Positions 6,199 through 10,919 of a stretch of DNA of 10,919 nt are shown here, one piece after another. The DNA lies in contig JAKADF010000063.1 in assembly GCA_021820805.1 (NCBI GenBank), forward strand, positions 1 to 10,919, read 5' to 3'. Under the pieces are notes generated by a model. The model did not search any database and was not told the DNA's origin. It was given only the letters and a program-made list of their open reading frames with translations. Made by a program: the position numbers and the translations under genes. The DNA comes from Bacillota bacterium (lineage in GTDB: Bacteria > Bacillota > Bacilli > Alicyclobacillales > Alicyclobacillaceae). How positions within the stretch are numbered: the first letter of the stretch is position 1; every line of letters starts with the position of its first letter.

Positions 6199-7221
6199 TT
6201 ACTGCTCGATTGCAGCTTCTGCTTCAACTTTTGATGGTTCAAACACGTCTTCAAGTGCAGCCCGGGGACTTGGGTATGGGCTGTTCCTGGCAAATGTAAT
6301 TGCATCATCCACTGTGTCGCGGGCGCGTACTTCCAGTGCCGCAATTTCATCCGTTGTGGCAAGATTTTCATTTTGCAAAAGAACTTTTAATCTTTCTATT
6401 GGATCACGATGACGCAACTCCGGAACTTCCTCTTTATCTCGATACACCTCTGGATCACCCTGAAAATGTCCAAGATAACGATAGGTTTCAATCTCGATAA
6501 GAGTTGGACCCTCACCTTGTCTTGCACGTGAAACAGCTTCTTCAGAAACCCGGTACATTTCAATAGGGTCGTTGTCATTCACATAGACACCTCTGATTCC
6601 ATATGCGCCGGCACGGTCTACATTGGACTGGATAGAAGTTGAAGCAGATTTCGGAACTGAAATACCGTAAGTGTTATCTTCCACAACGAGAATAAGCGGC
6701 AGCTTCCACAGAGCTGCGAGATTAAGAGATTCATGGAATGTCCCTGAGTTTGCCGCGCCTTCACCTATAAATGCAACTGCGACCCAGTCCTTGCCGTTCA
6801 TTTTTGTTGCAAGCGCAGCGCCAACTGCATGAGGAACGCCTGCTGCAACGATGCCGCCGCATGAGAATTTGACATTGGGATCGAACAAATGCATATGTCC
6901 GCCCTTCCCCTTGCCAAGCCCTGTCTCTTTTCCGAATATTTCTGCCGTCATTCGCCTTAGGTTTACACCCTTCGCAATGGCTTGGTGGTGAGGACGATGC
7001 GTTGCTGTGACTGTATCTTCAGGGCGTAAATGTGCGCAAATTCCAACTGCTGTCGGTTCCTGACCTGCAGACAAATGCATTTCTCCAGGAATTGTTCCAC
7101 TTCCAATATTGAAAACTGGGTTTTTCCCTTCTGCGTATACTGAGGCTATCGTCTCTTCGAAATAGCGGATTTTCACCATGTTTTCGTACATCCATTTCAA
7201 TTTCTCAACCGGAATAGACAC
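6199..7221 (-). CDS. acoA: Acetoin dehydrogenase complex E1 component, alpha subunit (thiamine diphosphate-dependent)
   Basis: The 340-residue alpha chain binds the diphosphate end of thiamine diphosphate. The cofactor motif starts at GEGAANSG (153-160) and ends at VVEDNTYG (179-186, N183), with the expected spacing. IPGEMHLSAGQEPTAVG (44-60), RPHHQAIAKG and FSCGGIVAAGVPHAVGAALA (119-138) match acetoin-type E1-alpha proteins. The start is GTG at 7219-7221, with AAGGAGG 8 nt upstream. It is the first gene of acoABC and lies 58 nt or so downstream of a predicted start site from a sigma-54 promoter. The AcoR-like activator gene lies directly upstream in the same orientation. Related pyruvate and branched-chain E1-alpha subunits are the alternative, but the sigma-54/AcoR control argues for acetoin. 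Confidence 0.9.
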   Translation of the reverse strand: MSIPVEKLKWMYENMVKIRYFEETIASVYAEGKNPVFNIGSGTIPGEMHLSAGQEPTAVGICAHLRPEDTVTATHRPHHQAIAKGVNLRRMTAEIFGKETGLGKGKGGHMHLFDPNVKFSCGGIVAAGVPHAVGAALATKMNGKDWVAVAFIGEGAANSGTFHESLNLAALWKLPLILVVEDNTYGISVPKSASTSIQSNVDRAGAYGIRGVYVNDNDPIEMYRVSEEAVSRARQGEGPTLIEIETYRYLGHFQGDPEVYRDKEEVPELRHRDPIERLKVLLQNENLATTDEIAALEVRARDTVDDAITFARNSPYPSPRAALEDVFEPSKVEAEAAIEQ

Positions 7222-7289
7222 ACTTAATTCCTCCTTTTCATCCTGTGTCGAAACAAATTCGCCACAACCTCAACTGCAAATGAAATAAG

Positions 7290-7305
7290 AGCAATTTTTG
7301 TGCCA
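7290..7305 (-). promoter_or_regulatory. Sigma-54 (-24/-12) promoter of acoABC
   Basis: On the minus strand TGGCACAAAAATTGCT is a perfect match to the sigma-54 consensus TGGCAC-N5-TTGCW: -24 box at 7300-7305, -12 TTGC at 7291-7294, spacing exact. Transcription would begin near 7280, giving a leader of about 59 nt before acoA. The AcoR-like activator with an intact GAFTGA loop is encoded next door. Confidence 0.93.
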
Positions 7306-7340
7306 TTATTCCGTTATTGATAAACTCGCAATTTTAACAA

Positions 7341-7371
7341 AAGCCCGTGTCCCATAACGGGACACGGGCTT
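7341..7371 (-). terminator. Intrinsic terminator of acoR, also carrying an activator-like palindrome
   Basis: AAGCCCGTGTCCC (7341-7353) and GGGACACGGGCTT (7359-7371) are a perfect 13-bp inverted repeat with a 5-nt loop. On the minus strand it ends in GGGCTTTTGTTAAAATT, a proper T-tract 48 bp after the acoR stop. Its inner part GTGTCCC-N5-GGGACAC contains the same heptamer that is repeated upstream, so the element may double as an AcoR site. Confidence 0.85.
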
Positions 7372-7418
7372 CATATAAGCGGGACACTTGGGACACTATG
7401 GGACACATTTTGTGTCGG
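7347..7418. promoter_or_regulatory. Cluster of GGGACAC heptamers, probable AcoR upstream activator sites
   Basis: On the plus strand GGGACAC occurs at 7381-7387, 7390-7396 and 7400-7406, at 9- and 10-bp steps, so on about one face of the helix. It occurs again inverted as GTGTCCC-N5-GGGACAC at 7347-7365. A degenerate GTGTCGG at 7412-7418 forms another inverted pair, GACAC-N5-GTGTC, with the last copy. The centres lie about 50 and 90 bp upstream of the -24 box, the usual position for binding sites of sigma-54 activators. That AcoR binds here is inferred. Confidence 0.7.
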
Positions 7419-9365
7419 TCATTTTAACCCGTATTTCTCAAGCTGGCGGTAGAGCGTACTTCTCGATATACCTAGATATTTTGCAGCAGCTTTATAGTTT
7501 CCATTGCATTCCTCAATACTTTGAATTAGGGTTCGTTTTTTTACTTGCTCACTTAGTCGCAGAACACTTTTGCTACTGAATAACGTAACTCTCTTTTTCA
7601 ACTCTACGGGTAAATATTCAGATGTTAATACTGCTCCGTTCGTACGTAAAATTGCCCGTTCAAGTACATTCTGCAATTCCCTGACGTTTCCCGGCCAATG
7701 CCACTCCTCTAAATTGGACATAAATTCTGAAGAGACTTCCATTACAGTACGGTGCATGCGATGACTAAGTTCTCGGGTAAATTTTTTTGCTAACAAAGGA
7801 ATGTCACTTTTGCGCTCTCGCAAGCTAGGAATACGAATCGGCATAACATTTAACCTATAAAACAAATCTGTACGAAAATTCCCTTTCTCCACCTCTTGCT
7901 TAAGGTCTTTATTTGTTGCTGCAATGATTCGAACATCAATTGGTACAACTTTATCACCGCCAATACGAATAACCTCTTTGCTTTGTAAAACACGCAGCAA
8001 GTGAACCTGCATTTCAAGTGACATTTCTCCTACCTCATCAAGAAATAGAGTTCCGCCATCTGCAAGTTCGAATTTTCCGGCATTCCCGCCCTTTTTGGCA
8101 CCAGTAAATGCACCTTCCACATAGCCAAAAAGTTCACTGCCTAATAAGTCCCGTGGAATTGCACCACAATTGATTGCAATAAATGGTCTGCCCCGTCTTA
8201 GGCTCCCCATATGAATGGCTTGTGCAAACAAGTCTTTGCCCGTTCCGCTTTCACCTGTCAGTAAAACAGTAGCATCGCTTTCTGCAGCTAGCTTCGCTTC
8301 CTTAAGGCTGTCTAGAAATGCTGGGCTTTTTCCGACGATATCTGAGAAAGTTACCTTCGCTTGACTGCCAGTCATTTTGTTGATAAATTGCCGTACCTTG
8401 CTCATTTCTTTTAACGTCACAAGCGACCCAATAGCAGTTCCTGAAGCATCAAAAATTGGCCTCATATTAAGTAATACGTGTATCCTTTCCGCATTTGACG
8501 ATAATCTTAAATCTATTTCCCTATCTACAACTTCCGTATTGTCACGAGAAATATTAAAAATTTCACTTCCACAGACGGATAGAAGCGGGCGGCGGATAAC
8601 TTCATTTAACGGCAAACCCACGAAATCTAGGAATATCTGATTGGCCATAATAATCTCATTGTTACATCCAATGATGATAACGCTTTCACTCAGTGCATTC
8701 ATAGTTGCTTCTAAATAACGCTGCATTGTTCTGTTCTTACGGTTTTTTTCATTCATATGTATTTTATTTTCGATAGCCGTAACAGTTGAAACGACCATAC
8801 CAAGTGTATGAGGGTGAACCTTTTCAAAAGGGCCAGACATATTTAAAACGCCGATGATTTCGCCTTTCGTACCATGTATGGGTGATGCTGAACATGTCCA
8901 GTTCTGGCACGCCTTCGAGTAATGTTCAGAAGCAAAAATCTGAATTGGACGGTTGATTTTCAAACATGTGCCAATTGCATTTGTTCCTACAGCTTCCTCG
9001 CTCCAGTTTGCTCCTTCGACAAATAAAATTTTCGATGCACTTCGTAATGGTTCTTCATCGCCAATCACTTTTAGCAAATATCCATCCGGGTCGCATAACG
9101 TTACCATAAAATCTGAAGAACGTACAAAACTATAGAGTTGGTCCATGAGCGGTAATGATGAGGTTACAAGCTCTTTATTCTTGCCTAAACGTTCATTTAA
9201 CTCACTTGATTTTAACGGCTCTGCACCCTGGCGCTTATTCGGGTCTACACCATACGAATGCGACCTAATCCAGGACTTAGCAATAATCGGGTTCAATTCG
9301 GGATCTAACACTTTGTCAGAAACAAACCTTTCCCAAGCAGTTTGGAGTTTACACTTATCCTTCAT
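7419..9365 (-). CDS. acoR: AcoR-like sigma-54-dependent transcriptional activator
   Basis: The 648-residue cytoplasmic activator drives sigma-54 promoters by ATP-dependent remodelling of RNA polymerase. Domain order: a GAF-type sensor around residues 70-200 (GANWSEEAVGTNAIGT is typical of AcoR/Fis-type regulators), a PAS domain around 215-325, the AAA+ domain around 340-570 and a Fis-type helix-turn-helix at 620-645. Key AAA+ motifs are intact: Walker A GESGTGKD (371-378), the sigma-54 contact loop GAFTGA (418-423), Walker B GGTLFLDE (437-444), FRTDLFYRL (497-505) and WPGNVREL (557-564). The HTH reads GNYKAAAKYLGISRSTLYRQ. ATG at 9365 is preceded by AAGGCAGGTG. It lies immediately upstream of acoABC, whose sigma-54 promoter it very probably controls. 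Sensing of acetoin is inferred from the family. Confidence 0.93.
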   Translation of the reverse strand: MKDKCKLQTAWERFVSDKVLDPELNPIIAKSWIRSHSYGVDPNKRQGAEPLKSSELNERLGKNKELVTSSLPLMDQLYSFVRSSDFMVTLCDPDGYLLKVIGDEEPLRSASKILFVEGANWSEEAVGTNAIGTCLKINRPIQIFASEHYSKACQNWTCSASPIHGTKGEIIGVLNMSGPFEKVHPHTLGMVVSTVTAIENKIHMNEKNRKNRTMQRYLEATMNALSESVIIIGCNNEIIMANQIFLDFVGLPLNEVIRRPLLSVCGSEIFNISRDNTEVVDREIDLRLSSNAERIHVLLNMRPIFDASGTAIGSLVTLKEMSKVRQFINKMTGSQAKVTFSDIVGKSPAFLDSLKEAKLAAESDATVLLTGESGTGKDLFAQAIHMGSLRRGRPFIAINCGAIPRDLLGSELFGYVEGAFTGAKKGGNAGKFELADGGTLFLDEVGEMSLEMQVHLLRVLQSKEVIRIGGDKVVPIDVRIIAATNKDLKQEVEKGNFRTDLFYRLNVMPIRIPSLRERKSDIPLLAKKFTRELSHRMHRTVMEVSSEFMSNLEEWHWPGNVRELQNVLERAILRTNGAVLTSEYLPVELKKRVTLFSSKSVLRLSEQVKKRTLIQSIEECNGNYKAAAKYLGISRSTLYRQLEKYGLK

Positions 9366-9403
9366 TTGTAAATCACACCTGCCTTAACCCTGAACTTTCT
9401 AAT

Positions 9404-9432
9404 ATTATATCGCGAGTATTGTAGTTTTCGTA
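9404..9432 (-). promoter_or_regulatory. Possible sigma-A promoter of acoR
   Basis: A perfect -10 box TATAAT lies at 9404-9409 on the minus strand, about 38 bp upstream of the acoR ATG. The hexamer at -35 with 17-nt spacing (TACGAA, 9427-9432) is poor, which would fit a weak promoter or one that needs help. No other gene or clear motif was seen between here and 9545. Confidence 0.4.
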
Positions 9433-9545
9433 GTAAGAAAGAATTTTAAATCAAAATTGTGAGAATATTTAATCCGAACACAAATAAAATCTATCATGTG
9501 TGGCCAGAATGCTTTAACCGTTTACATTAATTCCTGTAATACAGG

Positions 9546-9706
9546 TTGGATTCGGACCGCATGAAAGCTGTGCTGGAAACGGAGCGTAAGTACATGGAAC
9601 TAATTGATGGACTCTGGAATGCATTCGTCGAATTGCAAGTAGAGATTCGGAGCTAAAGGTTGAAGTGGCGGAACTGGAGAAAGGCAAAACCCCCTGTGCG
9701 TCATAG
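9546..9706 (+). pseudogene. Frameshifted coiled-coil-like remnant, unrecognised
   Basis: From 9546 one plus frame reads LDSDRMKAVLETERKYMELIDGL, with ATG at 9561, and ends at a TAA at 9654-9656. The next frame from 9623 continues in the same style (IRRIASRDSELKVEVAELEK) to a TAG at 9704-9706. Both halves are rich in charged and leucine residues with helical heptad character, which suggests one coding sequence broken by a one- or two-base indel near 9621. The family was not recognised. It lies in a region of mobile-element debris and may be a fragment of such an element. No ribosome binding site was seen. Confidence 0.35.
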
Positions 9707-9763
9707 GCAAGAAAAAACAAAGGCCGCCCAACTTTTGACGTAGCGAGCGGTGGTTACTGTATG

Positions 9764-9859
9764 CTAGTTTAGTTGCTTTTTGATTGCTTCGACCTCTATT
9801 TCAGAAAGCCTAGTTACTGATGCCACTTTCTGTACAGAATCGCCCGTGGACAGCAACTT
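9764..9859 (-). pseudogene. C-terminal tail of an Rpn/PD-(D/E)XK nuclease-family transposase-like protein
   Basis: The minus frame reads KLLSTGDSVQKVASVTRLSE and then IEVEAIKKQLN with a TAG at 9764-9766. Many Rpn-family (COG5464) recombination-promoting nucleases end in this kind of short helical motif: (M/L)L..G.S...VA..T.LS..E+..+. The nuclease domain itself is missing. The sequence is cut at about 9860, where it abuts the group II intron reverse-transcriptase fragment on the same strand but in another frame. The assignment rests on a 31-residue match judged by eye. Confidence 0.5.
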
Positions 9860-10055
9860 ACCCAGTTATGTCAACGTCCACGACCCAGTACACCTTGCTG
9901 TGGTTCACTACGTACTGTATTTTCTGCATAGCTCCCTTGGCACTGCGCTTAGGCCGGAATCCAAACGAACAATCTCGGAAGTCTGCTTCAAATACCGATT
10001 CTAATATCATCTTGGCAGCCATTTGAACCAGCCGATCTCGAATTACAGGGACGGT
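9860..10055 (-). pseudogene. Group II intron reverse transcriptase (LtrA-like) fragment
   Basis: The minus frame encodes [18 protein letters not shown], then [21 protein letters not shown] and VVDVDITG. These are the early palm/finger motifs of group II intron-encoded reverse transcriptases: VRDR-VVQ, FRPKRSA, and motif A with its first catalytic aspartate. The catalytic YADD box, maturase and endonuclease domains are absent, and no domain V-like RNA hairpin was found. The left edge is fused to the Rpn-type tail at about 9860, and the right edge gives way to the DUF5372-like gene near 10050. It is a dead internal fragment of about 65 codons. Confidence 0.85.
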
Positions 10056-10057
10056 CA

Positions 10058-10375
10058 GTGCCAAATGCACCTCAACTCAATCCTCTTTCGGAATCTGTAA
10101 CCATCACCCACCCATTTCATCCTCTACACGGGAAAACCTTTACCCTGCTTAAAGTGAAGCACGTAAATGGGATTCCTTTGTACTCTCTTAAGACGGATTC
10201 CACGGTCATTTGTGTTCCAGAATCCTGGACAGATCGATATCGGCACAAAGATTGTAAAACTGCCACCCCGTTCAACGCATTGGACTTAAGAGAATTAGTT
10301 GAGCTGCTTCGGATTTTAGATAATTCCTCTATCTCAACAACGAATTTAATTGACAATTCCAAATCAAGGAGGTAA
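10058..10375 (+). CDS. DUF5372-like small protein of an insertion-element cluster
   Basis: The 105-residue protein carries the signature [15 protein letters not shown] (residues 14-28), then [11 protein letters not shown] and a leucine-rich C-terminal helix ([13 protein letters not shown]). This matches from memory the DUF5372 family, small proteins of unknown function often encoded beside IS transposases. The start is GTG at 10058 with a weak AGGGA site upstream. The first codons overlap the end of the reverse-transcriptase fragment, so the original start may have been lost and replaced at this junction. The AAGGAGG of the next gene overlaps its stop codon, so the two are translated as a unit. 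Confidence 0.65.
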   Translation: MPNAPQLNPLSESVTITHPFHPLHGKTFTLLKVKHVNGIPLYSLKTDSTVICVPESWTDRYRHKDCKTATPFNALDLRELVELLRILDNSSISTTNLIDNSKSRR

Positions 10376-10384
10376 TTTCTTATT

Positions 10385-10747
10385 ATGAATACTACTGATA
10401 AGAATAAGTCACCTAGAAGATTGAAATCTGTTCCTTCTCAGGAACTCAAAAATCGGAAGCTTCAACTGTTAGAGGCGTTGCCACCACTAGACCACATTCT
10501 TCGCGGATCCCTGATCACTCGACATGTGAAGTGTGGTAAGCCAACCTGTCACTGCGCTACCGGCGTTGGTCATGTAAGCCTGTACTTGTCGTCTTTTTAC
10601 CATGGTAAAACGCAGATGGATTACGTTCCTACAGCCTGGGAGCAATGGGTACGAACCGGGCTTCAAAATTATGAGGTCGCACAGGATATTCTCTCGGAGC
10701 TGACTGAACTCAATCTAGAACTACTTCGACGCCGAGATAACGGATAG
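10385..10747 (+). CDS. DUF6788-like small protein with a cysteine cluster
   Basis: The 120-residue protein has a basic N-terminus, a helix (LKNRKLQLLEALPPL) and the family core GSLITRHVKCGKPTCHCATG (residues 41-60), with C50, C55 and C57 as a likely metal-binding cluster. A beta strand segment and a YVP motif (80-82) follow, then a long C-terminal helix. From memory this is the DUF6788 type, commonly found next to transposase genes; its function is unknown. ATG at 10385 follows AAGGAGG (10366-10372) at 12 nt, a rather long gap. It sits 9 bp after the DUF5372-like gene and 22 bp before the next gene, so the three form one operon. Confidence 0.7.
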   Translation: MNTTDKNKSPRRLKSVPSQELKNRKLQLLEALPPLDHILRGSLITRHVKCGKPTCHCATGVGHVSLYLSSFYHGKTQMDYVPTAWEQWVRTGLQNYEVAQDILSELTELNLELLRRRDNG

Positions 10748-10769
10748 TTCGTCGGCCTGGTCGGAGGAG

Positions 10770-10919
10770 ATGTCTGTGTCTAGTTCAGCATTAGCCGCAT
10801 TAGTAGGAAACGACGCGCAAAGCTTGGACGAGCTTATTACGGTTGTGGCCGGGATGGTACGCTCGTGCCTTGCGGCAATGCATAGGGAGGAACAAACTCA
10901 TGACGACGATACCGTCGAA
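10770..10919 (+). CDS. N-terminus of a third cluster gene, possibly a transposase, cut by the window edge
   Basis: The frame is open from ATG at 10770 to the window end (50 codons): MSVSSSALAALVGNDAQSLD, then ELITVVAGMVRSCLAAMHREEQ. GGAGGAG lies directly upstream; GTG at 10776 in the same frame has better spacing and may be the real start. No known domain is visible in this short helical stretch. By position after the DUF5372- and DUF6788-like genes it is likely the transposase or a further accessory gene of the same element, but that is a guess. Confidence 0.5.
   Translation, partial: MSVSSSALAALVGNDAQSLDELITVVAGMVRSCLAAMHREEQTHDDDTVE

Noticed and set aside
7230..7262. Catabolite-repression (cre) site in the acoA leader
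   Set aside because: The TGTTTCGACACA stretch lacks the cre spacing between the outer TG/CA and the central CG.
7381..7406. Three short GGGACAC repeats as a CRISPR or iteron array
   Set aside because: The units are only 7 bp with 2-3 bp gaps and there is no cas or rep gene; position upstream of a sigma-54 promoter makes activator sites the better reading.
9514..9720. 68-codon minus-strand frame
   Set aside because: It is rich in S, P and C with no family features and lies opposite the coiled-coil-like remnant; judged a chance frame.

Overview
The window looks like a chromosomal segment from a spore-former-type Firmicute (Bacillales, Bacillaceae/Planococcaceae-like). The base composition is low to middling in GC. 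Strong AGGAGG-type ribosome binding sites sit in front of ATG, GTG and TTG starts. The proteins are familiar from Bacillus relatives: AcoR-type activator, acetoin dehydrogenase, DinB-like and AhpD-like proteins, IS1182. The genus cannot be fixed from the sequence alone.

Left part (1-2581). On the minus strand a TetR-family repressor overlaps by 4 bp the start of an EamA/DMT-family membrane transporter. The transporter carries a one-base frameshift near 601-604 and runs off the left edge. Divergent to them is a carboxymuconolactone decarboxylase/AhpD-family gene, followed by a DinB-superfamily gene. An 18-bp palindrome in the divergent intergenic region overlaps the -35 box of the predicted tetR promoter and is the likely TetR operator.

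Middle-left (2582-3983). No intact gene is visible. It holds a perfect 11-bp-arm hairpin, a folded leader-like element ending in a strong intrinsic terminator (about 2880-3022), a decayed 3' part of an IS1182-family element (3075-about 3600), a nested 10+6 bp palindrome (3601-3649), and a short stretch of unrecognised ORF fragments.

Centre (3947-9410). This is a complete catabolic transcription unit on the minus strand: an AcoR-like sigma-54 activator, then E1-alpha, E1-beta and E2 of a 2-oxo-acid-dehydrogenase-type complex, most likely acetoin dehydrogenase. The acoR-acoA intergenic region holds an acoR terminator, a textbook -24/-12 sigma-54 promoter, and five copies of the heptamer GTGTCCC/GGGACAC that look like upstream activator sites. 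One inverted pair of these forms part of the acoR terminator stem. The model is that AcoR senses acetoin, binds these sites and activates RNA polymerase-sigma-54 at acoA. E1 then cleaves acetoin and E2 passes the acetyl group to CoA. No E3 (dihydrolipoamide dehydrogenase) gene follows acoC, so E3 is presumably shared with another complex.

Right part (9411-10919). This is a mosaic of mobile-element debris: a frameshifted coiled-coil-like remnant, the C-terminal tail of an Rpn/PD-(D/E)XK transposase-like nuclease, and a central fragment of a group II intron reverse transcriptase fused to it. Then comes a plus-strand cluster of a DUF5372-like gene, a DUF6788-like gene and the first 50 codons of a third gene cut by the window edge. 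The cluster looks like a multi-gene insertion element.

No tRNA, rRNA, CRISPR array or toxin/defence system was recognised.
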